From assembly GCA_021802375.1 (NCBI GenBank), contig JAKAAL010000164.1:1-7837 (forward strand): a stretch of DNA of 7,837 bases. Direction: 5' to 3'. The DNA comes from Bacillota bacterium. Its GTDB lineage: Bacteria > Bacillota_E > Sulfobacillia > Sulfobacillales > Sulfobacillaceae. Within the stretch, counting starts at the first letter, position 1. Each line of letters begins with the position of its first letter. This document shows, in pieces, positions 1 through 7,837 of this stretch. A program made the position numbers and the translations under genes. The notes below the pieces were generated by a model. That model searched no databases and was not told the DNA's origin. It saw only the letters and a list, made by a program, of their open reading frames with translations.

Positions 1-1
1 A

Positions 2-2261
<2,260 letters not shown>

Positions 2262-2263
<2 letters not shown>

Positions 2264-2267
2264 GTGG
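2262..2267 (+). promoter_or_regulatory. Ribosome binding site deciding the rbfA start
   Basis: AGGTGG overlaps the infB stop codon and lies 9 bases before ATG 2277, a normal SD spacing. The upstream GTG at 2268 would overlap this element and has only AGAGGT, about 17 bases away. This favours ATG 2277 as the rbfA start and ties rbfA translation to ribosomes finishing infB. Confidence 0.55.
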
Positions 2268-2276
2268 GTGAGCGCG

Positions 2277-2633
2277 ATGCAACCAACTCGTGCCGAACGA
2301 GTGGCGGAAATGATGCAGCGTGAGCTGGGCATGATGATTCAGACGGAACTCAAGGACCCAAGAATTGGCTTTGCCTCGATCACGCGAGTCGAAGTGAGCC
2401 GTGACCTAAGTGCCGCTAAAGTGTTCGTGAGTGTCTTGGGTCCCGATGAAAGCGCGCATGAAACGATGGCAGGTTTGACGCACGCCGGGGGGTTTCTGCG
2501 CGGAGAGGTGGGGCGACGACTAAAATTACGCCACGCCCCGGAACTTGATTTTCGGTTGGACCAGTCCATCGAGAAAAGTATGGCACTGCAGCGCTTGATG
2601 CATCATCTTCACGATGAAGAACACCGTGAGTGA
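2277..2633 (+). CDS. rbfA: 30S ribosome-binding factor RbfA
   Basis: RbfA is a small KH-fold protein that binds immature 30S subunits and helps mature the 5' end of 16S rRNA; it is also needed for growth in the cold. The product is 118 residues from ATG 2277, the usual family length. It opens with the typical TRAERVAEMMQREL helix. It continues with LKDPRIGFASITRVEVSRDLSAAKVFVSVLG, shared by RbfA proteins, and ends with LRGEVGRRLKLRHAPELDFRLDQSIEKS. An in-frame GTG at 2268 would add three residues; I prefer ATG 2277 because of the SD spacing. The gene starts 13 bases after the infB stop, and its last 20 bases overlap truB, as expected in an infB-rbfA-truB operon. Confidence 0.96.
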   Translation: MQPTRAERVAEMMQRELGMMIQTELKDPRIGFASITRVEVSRDLSAAKVFVSVLGPDESAHETMAGLTHAGGFLRGEVGRRLKLRHAPELDFRLDQSIEKSMALQRLMHHLHDEEHRE

Positions 2634-3528
2634 GGGAGAGCCCAAAGGCTGGCTCAACGTGTATAAGCCAGTCGGGATGACGTCGTTTGAGGCTGTGCGT
2701 AGGGTGCAAAGGGTTTTGAACACCCGCCGTGTCGGGCACGCGGGAACCCTGGATCCGGATGCGTGTGGCGTCTTGCCGATGGCCGTGGGGTCGGCGACTC
2801 GACTGCTGCAGTGGTGTGAGGACGTGCCCAAGCGCTATCGTGGATGGGTGGTGCTGGGCACCATGACCACCACAGGCGATGGGGCGGGCTTGGTCTCGGG
2901 TCAGTCCGGCCCGCCCTTTCCCAGCGCCACGGACGTAGAGCAAGGCTTAAACTATCTAGTCGGGCAGGTGCTCCAGGTACCTCCTCAGGTTTCTGCTCTA
3001 AAGCGTCAGGGCAGGGCGCTCCATGAATGGGTGCGCGAAGGCCACTCAGTATGGCCCGCACCTAGGCTGGTGAACGTTCAGGATATCCGTCTAATTTCCG
3101 GCACGGGTAGACGCTGGCAGATTGAGGCGGAGGTGGGCAAGGGCACGTATATTCGAGCCCTGGTGCGGGACTTAGGCGGGCTCGTCGGCCACGCAGCCCA
3201 TCTCGAAGCTCTCGAGCGGCGACAAGTGGGCGTCTATGCTGCCGAAGAGGCCGTTTGCATGGATCATTTGGAACGGGAGTGGCGAAAGGCTCTGAAACCT
3301 CCCGCCTTCGGGCTTGCGATTAAGACGGTGTCCGTCTCGGACACGCGAAAAAAGGTCCTGGTGCACGGGCGGCCCATTGAGCAGTGGCCCGAGCTAACCG
3401 GTTTTAACGGAGAGGTTGCTTTGGTGGATGACCGTGATGACGTGCTTGCGGTGGTCGTCGGCCCGCCCTGGCGTTATCTCAAGGTGTTATTAAGGACGAT
3501 CGGGGATGAAAGCGATAGAACCAGGTAA
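2614..3528 (+). CDS. truB: tRNA pseudouridine(55) synthase TruB
   Basis: TruB isomerises U55 in the T-loop of most tRNAs to pseudouridine and also acts as a tRNA chaperone. The 304-residue product has the family's signatures. These are GWLNVYKPVGMTS (12-24), the catalytic motif GHAGTLDPDACGVLP with nucleophile Asp47, KRYRGWVVLG with the conserved Tyr followed by TTTGDGAG, PPQVSALKRQG, and KGTYIRALVRDLG in the second half. A PUA-like C-terminal segment follows (roughly residues 230-300). The length is normal. The start at ATG 2614 overlaps rbfA by 20 bases and has no clear SD. GTG 2626, in frame and four codons later, is an alternative and still overlaps rbfA. Either way translation is probably coupled to rbfA. 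The gene overlaps ribF by 23 bases. Confidence 0.96.
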   Translation: MKNTVSEGEPKGWLNVYKPVGMTSFEAVRRVQRVLNTRRVGHAGTLDPDACGVLPMAVGSATRLLQWCEDVPKRYRGWVVLGTMTTTGDGAGLVSGQSGPPFPSATDVEQGLNYLVGQVLQVPPQVSALKRQGRALHEWVREGHSVWPAPRLVNVQDIRLISGTGRRWQIEAEVGKGTYIRALVRDLGGLVGHAAHLEALERRQVGVYAAEEAVCMDHLEREWRKALKPPAFGLAIKTVSVSDTRKKVLVHGRPIEQWPELTGFNGEVALVDDRDDVLAVVVGPPWRYLKVLLRTIGDESDRTR

Positions 3529-4492
3529 TCGAGCGAACCAGCGCGGATCGGTCGTGACCATCGGCAACTTTGATGGGGTGCACCGAGGTCACCAACAACT
3601 CATCGCCCTGGCTGCGAGCCACGCCCAGGCTAGGCATGGCGAGCTTATCGTCTTGACCTTTGATCCCCATCCACGGACAATACTGCATCCGGAGCAGGCC
3701 TCATCCTTTTTGATCACGACCACGGCGGAAAAGACGCAACTGTTGCGTAGCTTCGGGGCAGATCGAGTGGAAGTCTTGCCCTTTACTCCTGAGTTTTCTT
3801 CGTTATCGGCCAGGGGTTTCTTAGAGCAGGAGCTGGTCGGGCGCCTGCATGCCGAGACCGTGGTGGTCGGGAGGAATTTCTCCTTTGGGCGGGGGGGTGA
3901 AGGCGACGTCGCGTTTCTCCGCCAGTTTGGCGCCCAAAATGATATTGCGGTGATCGTGGCCGATGGCTTTTACGATGATCATGGCATGCCTATTTCGAGT
4001 AGCAGGATTCGCGCGAGCGTTGTCGGTGGCGATCTGCTGGAAGCCGAACGCCTTCTGGGTCGTCCCTTTGGAGTCCAGGGACGCGTGATTTCGGGGGCGG
4101 GCCGCGGACGGCAGATGGGCGTTCCCACGGCCAACCTGGCGATTGGCGGTGATCATCTCATGCCGCCGCTTGGCGTCTACGCGGGATTTGTGGGCGTAGG
4201 GCCTAAGACCACTTTTCCGGCCGTGGCTAGTTGGGGTATTCGACCGACCTTCGCAGACTTAAACGAGCCCCTGTTGGAGGTCCATGTCATCGATGTGGAG
4301 ATCGAATTAGCGGGGAGGGCGATCACGTTTTCGTTCACCGCGCGGATTCGCCCTGAATTGCGCTTCGCCAACGTCGATGAGTTGATGCAGCAAATGACCA
4401 AGGACATCGACTTGGCGCGGGCCTGGTATAGGAAGCGTCTTGCACTCAAGGGCGACGCTTCTAGCAAGAACGTTAACAAGGATGTTAAATAG
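3506..4492 (+). CDS. ribF: Bifunctional riboflavin kinase / FAD synthetase
   Basis: RibF makes FMN from riboflavin and ATP, then adenylates FMN to FAD. The 328-residue product has both modules. The N-terminal nucleotidyltransferase half has GNFDGVHRGH (20-29), the HxGH-type ATP site, TFDPHP (51-56) and the ISSSRIR motif (163-169). The C-terminal riboflavin kinase half begins near residue 192 and has GRGRQMGVPTANL (family pattern G-R-x-x-G-x-P-T-A-N), PPLGVYAG, the probable catalytic Glu258 in LLEVHVID, and RPELRF before the final helix. The start ATG 3506 lies 23 bases inside the end of truB, with AAGGA (3492-3496) nine bases upstream. The last ~12 residues (Lys/Asn/Ser-rich) are a non-conserved tail. 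No FMN riboswitch is evident, consistent with expression as part of the translation operon. Confidence 0.96.
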   Translation: MKAIEPGNRANQRGSVVTIGNFDGVHRGHQQLIALAASHAQARHGELIVLTFDPHPRTILHPEQASSFLITTTAEKTQLLRSFGADRVEVLPFTPEFSSLSARGFLEQELVGRLHAETVVVGRNFSFGRGGEGDVAFLRQFGAQNDIAVIVADGFYDDHGMPISSSRIRASVVGGDLLEAERLLGRPFGVQGRVISGAGRGRQMGVPTANLAIGGDHLMPPLGVYAGFVGVGPKTTFPAVASWGIRPTFADLNEPLLEVHVIDVEIELAGRAITFSFTARIRPELRFANVDELMQQMTKDIDLARAWYRKRLALKGDASSKNVNKDVK

Positions 4493-4507
4493 TGGCTTTC
4501 GCAGATT

Positions 4508-4550
4508 GCCTTTAAGAGCAGGAATCGGGTAATTGCCCCTGGAATAAGGC
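4508..4550 (+). repeat. Imperfect nested inverted repeat upstream of the rpsO unit
   Basis: The outer arms GCCTT (4508-4512) and AAGGC (4546-4550) are complementary. Inside them CAGG (4519-4522) can pair with CCTG (4538-4541), and at the centre GGGTAATTGCCC (4527-4538) is palindromic except at one position pair. The structure covers the -35 box and most of the spacer of the promoter that follows. It has no T-run, so it is not a standard terminator. It could be an operator, a read-through hairpin at the end of the ribF transcript, or chance. Confidence 0.3.
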
Positions 4551-4562
4551 ATGTGCTACAAT
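4533..4562 (+). promoter_or_regulatory. Sigma-A type promoter, extended -10, for the small ORF and rpsO
   Basis: The -35 box TTGCCC (4533-4538; 4 of 6 consensus matches) and the -10 box TACAAT (4557-4562; 5 of 6) are separated by 18 bases. A TG one base before the -10 (4554-4555) makes it an extended -10. Transcription should start near 4569, about 20 bases before ATG 4590. The site lies in the only sizeable gap between ribF and the next genes, which supports it as the start of a separate transcription unit. Confidence 0.65.
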
Positions 4563-4589
4563 AATGGCTGTTTGGATTGGGGGCGGGGT

Positions 4590-4790
4590 ATGGAGGTCAC
4601 CGATTGGCGCGATGTGGTGGGAAGAATCTCAACCATCTGCGTGACGGGCCAATTTAAACGGCTTCAGCGAGAACTGGAAGACTTGTACCGCCGGGGTGGA
4701 CTGGCTAAACCAGCGGTTCAAGCCTACCAGGACGCGTTGTTGGCGCTTTTGGCAGACGAGGACGCTGGTCCTCAGCTAATCGTCCATTAA
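4590..4790 (+). CDS. Small hypothetical protein between ribF and rpsO (66 aa)
   Basis: I do not recognise this protein. The frame can be read from ATG 4551, but that codon lies within the promoter, between the -35 and -10 boxes. ATG 4590, preceded by a G-rich stretch (4579-4588) that may serve as a weak SD, is the better start and gives 66 residues. The sequence begins MEVTDWRDVV, contains a charged segment FKRLQRELEDLYRRGG, then an alanine/leucine-rich segment (AVQAYQDALLALLADED), and ends in QLIVH. It looks soluble and mostly helical, with one Cys (about residue 17), no signal peptide, no membrane span and no metal-binding motif. It sits under a good promoter and 39 bases ahead of rpsO, so it is probably co-transcribed with S15. 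A role in ribosome or RNA metabolism would be guesswork. It could also act as a leader ORF influencing rpsO translation. Confidence 0.6.
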   Translation: MEVTDWRDVVGRISTICVTGQFKRLQRELEDLYRRGGLAKPAVQAYQDALLALLADEDAGPQLIVH

Positions 4791-4814
4791 AACAAGGCAA
4801 GCAGGCATGAAGCG

Positions 4815-4823
4815 AAAGGAGGT
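4815..4823 (+). promoter_or_regulatory. Strong rpsO ribosome binding site
   Basis: AAAGGAGGT is nearly a full complement of the 3' end of 16S rRNA and lies six bases before ATG 4830. It is the strongest SD in the window, as expected for a ribosomal protein gene, and it fixes the rpsO start. Confidence 0.85.
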
Positions 4824-4829
4824 TAGGAC

Positions 4830-5099
4830 ATGGCCTTATCGGAGGTAAAGAAGCAGACCGTCATCGCGGCCCATCGCGTGCATGAGACGGATACCGGGTC
4901 GCCGGAGGTGCAAATTGCTCTGTTGACCGAGCGGATTTTAGAACTCACGGAGCACCTAAAGATCCATAAGAAGGACCATCACTCGCGCCGTGGGCTGTTG
5001 CAAATGGTCGGACAGCGGCGGGCGTTTTTGAACTATCTTCGCTCCAAAGATTTATCGCGTTACCATCGGATTGTTGCAGAGCTGGGATTGCGACGGTAG
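4830..5099 (+). CDS. rpsO: 30S ribosomal protein S15
   Basis: S15 is a primary 16S rRNA-binding protein that nucleates the platform of the 30S subunit. The 89-residue product has the exact family length and its diagnostic features: [36 protein letters not shown] with the rRNA-contacting HHSRRGL segment, the QRRAFLNYL stretch, and a C-terminal [12 protein letters not shown] helix. The start is fixed by the SD at 4815-4823. S15 often represses its own mRNA. Only 39 bases separate the upstream small ORF from this start and I could not identify a defined S15-binding leader, so any autoregulatory fold would have to involve the small ORF's 3' end. The stop codon forms part of the following terminator hairpin. 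Confidence 0.98.
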   Translation: MALSEVKKQTVIAAHRVHETDTGSPEVQIALLTERILELTEHLKIHKKDHHSRRGLLQMVGQRRAFLNYLRSKDLSRYHRIVAELGLRR

Positions 5100-5120
5100 A
5101 GCGGGCTAGCCCGCTCTTTT
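5098..5120 (+). terminator. Rho-independent terminator of the rpsO unit
   Basis: An 8-bp perfect stem (AGAGCGGG pairing with CCCGCTCT) closes a CTAG loop, with the whole 20-base palindrome at 5098-5117, and is followed by T's (5117-5120). The left arm begins with the A and G of the rpsO TAG stop codon. The G+C-rich stem plus T-run is typical of an intrinsic terminator. The T-run is short (four), so some read-through into pnp is possible. Confidence 0.85.
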
Positions 5121-5121
5121 C

Positions 5122-5150
5122 CGTATCAACGGGTCCCCATTGGTTATACT
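5122..5150 (+). promoter_or_regulatory. Candidate promoter for pnp
   Basis: TATACT (5145-5150) is a 5-of-6 match to the -10 consensus and lies in the AT-rich gap between the rpsO terminator and pnp. No good -35 box sits 16-18 bases upstream (CGTATC at 5122-5127 is poor). A TG at 5141-5142 is one base off for an extended -10 on this hexamer. The preceding terminator makes a pnp promoter likely; its exact position is less sure. Confidence 0.4.
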
Positions 5151-5166
5151 AAGTAAGTAAAAATGT

Positions 5167-5172
5167 GGGAGG
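5167..5172 (+). promoter_or_regulatory. pnp ribosome binding site
   Basis: GGGAGG ends six bases before ATG 5179, an optimal spacing. It supports this ATG as the start of PNPase, whose N-terminus then matches the family's usual length. Confidence 0.75.
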
Positions 5173-5178
5173 ATATAT

Positions 5179-7377
5179 ATGGTACACACCACCGAACTAA
5201 TGGTCGGCGGACGTACGATGCAGTTGGAGACGGGGCGTATGGCGAGACAAGCCAACGGCGCGGTACTAGTGCGTTATGGCGACACGGCAGTCTTGGTGAC
5301 TGCGACCGCCTCACACGGTCCCCGTGAAGGCATCGACTTCTTTCCCCTGACGGTTGACGTCGAAGAGCGGCTATATGCCGTTGGCAAGATTCCAGGAGGG
5401 TTCATTAAACGAGAGGGTCGACCCAGCGAACGCTCCATTCTTACGGCGCGATTAACCGACAGGCCGATTCGCCCCCTATTTCCCGAGGGGTTTCGCAATG
5501 ACGTGCATATTGTCTCTTCCGTGCTCTCTGTGGATTACGATCACTCCCCCGAAATTTGCACCATGATTGGTGCTTCGGCCGCCCTATCCCTCTCGGATAT
5601 CCCTTTTGAAGGCCCCATCGGTGCCGTGGAGGTGGGGTTAGTCGACGGAACGTTCGTCATTAACCCAGGCTCGCAAGCAGCCAAACAGAGTCAATTGCGG
5701 CTCATGATTGCGGGCACGGAAACGGCGGTGCTCATGATTGAAGCGGGCGCCAATTTAATTAGCGAAGAACAGATGTTAGAAGCCATCTTGTTTGGTCATC
5801 AGGAAATCCAACAAATCGTGGCGGGAATACGGAAGTTTCAGATGACCGCGGGTAAACCGAAGGCAGAGTTTCCCCTTTATTTAGTCGATGACCACTTTGT
5901 TCAGGTGGTTCGAGAAAGGGCAGAAGGGCGCCTCGCCCAGGCCATGCGTTCGGTGGACAAGTTGGAGCGAGAAAAGAATATTGAGCAGATCAACCGAGAG
6001 CTCAGTCAAGAGCTGGTTGAGGAATATCCAGACCAAGCGGGCTTCGTGTCGTCTGTCCTCAAAAAGGTGCTCAAGGACGTCGTCCGGCGTGCTATCATCG
6101 TGGAAGGAATTAGACCCGATGGTCGAGGCTTAAAGGAGATCCGGCCGATTTCCATTGAGGTGGGCATTTTGCCGCGCGTGCATGGTACCGGCCTCTTTAC
6201 TCGAGGACAGACCCAAGCCTTGACGGCCATGACGTTGGGACCGCTAAGCGACCAACAGATGTTAGATGGCATCGGCGAAGAAGAATCCAAACGCTACATG
6301 CATCACTATAATTTCCCGCCCTTTGCCACCGGTGAATCGGGTCCCATGCGGGGGCCAAATCGCCGGGCGATCGGCCATGGTGCCCTGGCTGAACGGGCCT
6401 TGGAACCCGTCATTCCGCCGGTTGAGCAGTTTCCTTACGCGCTACGCTTGGTTTCCGACATCTTGGAATCCAATGGGTCCAGCTCGATGGCTTCGGTTTG
6501 TGGGAGCACGCTGGCACTTATGGATGGGGGCGTTCCCATTAAAGCTCCGGTGGCTGGAATTGCCATGGGACTGGTCAAAAATGACAATGGGTTTGCCGTA
6601 CTCACCGATATTCAGGGTATGGAAGATGCCTTGGGCGACATGGACTTCAAGGTTGCCGGAACTCGCGAGGGCATTTCCGCTATTCAGATGGACATCAAGA
6701 TTCACGGGTTAGAACGAGAAATTCTTCAAACCGCCTTAAGCCAAGCTCGCGAGGCCCGTCTGTTTATTTTGGACAAGATTGAAGAGGCTTTATCCGGGCC
6801 CCGCTCCGAACTTTCGGCTCATGCGCCGCGCATCATTACCATGCATATTGAGCCAGACAAGATTCGTGAGGTGATCGGCCCAGGAGGCAAGACGATTAAC
6901 AAGATCATCGAGGCCACCCGAGTCGATGACAAGAAGATAGATATTGATATCGAAGACGACGGAACGATTTACATCGCCGCCGTGAACGAGGAAATGGCCC
7001 GGTCAGCCATCACGATGATTGAGGATCTGACCCGCGCCGTCGCCGTAGGCCAGATCTATCAGGGCAAGGTTACCAGATTGATGAATTTCGGCGCGTTTGT
7101 GGAAATTTTGCCGGGCAAAGAGGGATTGGTGCATATTTCCCAGTTAGCCTATGAACGGGTGGATAATGTGGAAGATGTGGTCAAGGTGGGGGACCCGCTG
7201 ACGGTCAAGGTAATCGAAATCGACCACATGGGGCGAATCAATCTCTCGCATAAGGACACCTTGCCAGCCCCGGAAGGCTATGTTCCGCAACCGGCTGCGT
7301 CCGGTGATCGCGGTCCCAGGCGACCGCGCGATGGCGGCCGCATGGGGAACTCCGGTCGAGGGCGTCCTACGCGTTGA
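5179..7377 (+). CDS. pnp: Polyribonucleotide nucleotidyltransferase (PNPase)
   Basis: PNPase is a trimeric, phosphate-dependent 3'-5' exoribonuclease that degrades mRNA and can also add tails. The 732-residue product carries the full domain set. RNase PH-like domain 1 contains [21 protein letters not shown] and the [22 protein letters not shown] stretch. A helical linker follows (~210-310). Catalytic RNase PH domain 2 has [12 protein letters not shown] (from 431) and [13 protein letters not shown], with Asp483, Asp489 and Lys491 matching E. coli D486, D492 and K494. A KH domain has GPGGKT at 567-572, and an S1 domain spans ~623-694 ([26 protein letters not shown]). Two features are unusual: about five extra residues in the KH domain (583-587), and a basic Gly/Arg/Pro-rich tail after ~695. 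The gene is preceded by the rpsO terminator and its own candidate promoter, and its stop overlaps the next gene's start. Confidence 0.98.
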   Translation: MVHTTELMVGGRTMQLETGRMARQANGAVLVRYGDTAVLVTATASHGPREGIDFFPLTVDVEERLYAVGKIPGGFIKREGRPSERSILTARLTDRPIRPLFPEGFRNDVHIVSSVLSVDYDHSPEICTMIGASAALSLSDIPFEGPIGAVEVGLVDGTFVINPGSQAAKQSQLRLMIAGTETAVLMIEAGANLISEEQMLEAILFGHQEIQQIVAGIRKFQMTAGKPKAEFPLYLVDDHFVQVVRERAEGRLAQAMRSVDKLEREKNIEQINRELSQELVEEYPDQAGFVSSVLKKVLKDVVRRAIIVEGIRPDGRGLKEIRPISIEVGILPRVHGTGLFTRGQTQALTAMTLGPLSDQQMLDGIGEEESKRYMHHYNFPPFATGESGPMRGPNRRAIGHGALAERALEPVIPPVEQFPYALRLVSDILESNGSSSMASVCGSTLALMDGGVPIKAPVAGIAMGLVKNDNGFAVLTDIQGMEDALGDMDFKVAGTREGISAIQMDIKIHGLEREILQTALSQAREARLFILDKIEEALSGPRSELSAHAPRIITMHIEPDKIREVIGPGGKTINKIIEATRVDDKKIDIDIEDDGTIYIAAVNEEMARSAITMIEDLTRAVAVGQIYQGKVTRLMNFGAFVEILPGKEGLVHISQLAYERVDNVEDVVKVGDPLTVKVIEIDHMGRINLSHKDTLPAPEGYVPQPAASGDRGPRRPRDGGRMGNSGRGRPTR

Positions 7378-7837
7378 TCCGCTTAGGTGCTCAGTGTTCC
7401 ATTGCCCCAGGATTTCGCAAGGCCATCGAAGAGGCCCACCAGGCAGGACTAAACACCGTTCAGGTCTTTAGTCGTAGTCCGGTGGGCGGGCAAACCAAAG
7501 GACTCCCGCCTCCGAGCGAGAGTCTTTCGATTTTAAAGGAAGAGGCAATTTCCCTTCTGGTCGTGCATGCGCCCTATTTCGTGAACCCAGCCGCCACCGA
7601 TACGGCGCGTCGAGAGCGGGCCAGCCAGGTGTTGCGCCAGGAACTCGTGCGCACGCGGGATCTTGCGGGAGAACTATTGGTGCTGCATCCGGGGCACCGT
7701 TCCAGCGACGAGCGCGCGCCTGCTCTATCCAACCTTTGTCGCACCCTCATCGAACTCCAAGCGACGTCGCCGAGAGTTTTAGTGGAGAATACCGCTGGCC
7801 AGGGCAAAGAGATTGGCGACCATCTTGACGAGTTGCG
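7374..7837 (+). CDS. nfo: Endonuclease IV (AP endonuclease family 2), 3'-partial
   Basis: Endonuclease IV cleaves abasic sites in DNA and uses zinc ions in a TIM-barrel fold. From TTG 7374 the frame reads [20 protein letters not shown] and stays open to the window edge (154 complete codons). Family landmarks are RLGA plus S-I-A near the start, TVQVFSRSP in place of the usual QxFxxNP, His65 in VVHAPYFVN, His105 in VLHPGH, and Glu138 in VENTAGQG. The last three match zinc ligands His69, His109 and Glu145 of E. coli Nfo; the remaining ligands lie beyond the edge. I chose TTG because it puts RLGA at the family's usual N-terminus, no in-frame ATG or GTG is nearby upstream, and GAGGG (7358-7362) lies 11 bases before it. 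It overlaps the pnp stop by 4 bases (TTGA), implying translational coupling. The usual GAHVS is GAQCS here, so this is a somewhat divergent member; another sugar-isomerase-like TIM barrel is less likely. Confidence 0.85.
   Translation, partial: MIRLGAQCSIAPGFRKAIEEAHQAGLNTVQVFSRSPVGGQTKGLPPPSESLSILKEEAISLLVVHAPYFVNPAATDTARRERASQVLRQELVRTRDLAGELLVLHPGHRSSDERAPALSNLCRTLIELQATSPRVLVENTAGQGKEIGDHLDEL

Noticed and set aside
2416..2943. A 175-codon antisense ORF across rbfA and truB
   Set aside because: It overlaps two clear core genes on the opposite strand, and the His/Arg/Pro-rich sequence is typical of shadow frames.
3821..4156. A 111-codon antisense ORF in ribF
   Set aside because: It lies wholly within the conserved ribF coding region, with no independent start signal.
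4551..4553. ATG 4551 as the start of the small ORF before rpsO
   Set aside because: It falls between the -35 and -10 boxes of the promoter, upstream of the likely transcription start, and has no SD.
4791..4829. An S15-binding autoregulatory leader before rpsO
   Set aside because: The gap is only 39 bases and no pseudoknot or three-way junction with the S15 GU/GC motif could be recognised.
6266..6712. A 148-codon + strand ORF inside pnp
   Set aside because: It is a frame-shifted reading of the catalytic RNase PH domain, rich in Trp and Pro, with no family similarity.
7280..7471. A 63-codon ORF across the pnp-nfo junction
   Set aside because: It overlaps the pnp tail and the start of the endonuclease IV frame; the latter has clear family motifs and this one has none.
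7574..7807. A 77-codon antisense ORF at the right end
   Set aside because: It is antisense to the endonuclease IV motifs and Arg/Ser-rich, with no independent support.

Overview
This window is a stretch of bacterial core housekeeping DNA, moderately GC-rich, with every gene on the + strand. In order it holds infB (5' end off the window), rbfA, truB, ribF, a small unrecognised ORF, rpsO, pnp, and the first ~154 codons of an endonuclease IV (nfo-type) gene that runs off the right edge. The infB-rbfA-truB-ribF-rpsO-pnp order matches the classic translation/RNA-decay cluster of Gram-positive bacteria (normally downstream of nusA). Strong AGGAGG-like ribosome binding sites, sigma-A-type -35/-10 boxes and an intrinsic terminator fit a Firmicutes-type organism. 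The GC level and the long Gly/Arg/Pro/Asn-rich N-terminus of IF2 suggest a high-GC lineage, perhaps a Sulfobacillus-like acidophile or another deep-branching Gram-positive. That placement is inference only.

Positions 2-4492 form a tightly packed block: infB, rbfA, truB and ribF are separated by only a few bases or overlap by 20-23 bp, so translational coupling is likely. Their products act in translation initiation (IF2), 30S maturation (RbfA), tRNA pseudouridine-55 synthesis (TruB) and FMN/FAD synthesis (RibF). The IF2 frame is open from base 2, so the window contains no true infB start.

Positions 4493-5120 form a second unit. A good extended -10 promoter (about 4533-4562) precedes a 66-residue hypothetical protein and rpsO (ribosomal protein S15). 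A hairpin-plus-T-run terminator that begins inside the rpsO stop codon closes it.

Positions 5121-7837 form a third unit. A candidate promoter and a strong ribosome binding site precede pnp (polynucleotide phosphorylase), and the pnp stop overlaps by 4 bp a TTG-started endonuclease IV-family gene. That last gene is easily missed because it has no ATG or GTG start.

I found no mobile element, CRISPR array, tRNA/rRNA gene or clearly novel system. The items most worth a second look are the repetitive disordered IF2 N-terminus, the small ORF between ribF and rpsO, the coupling of a DNA-repair gene to pnp, and a short insertion in the PNPase KH domain.
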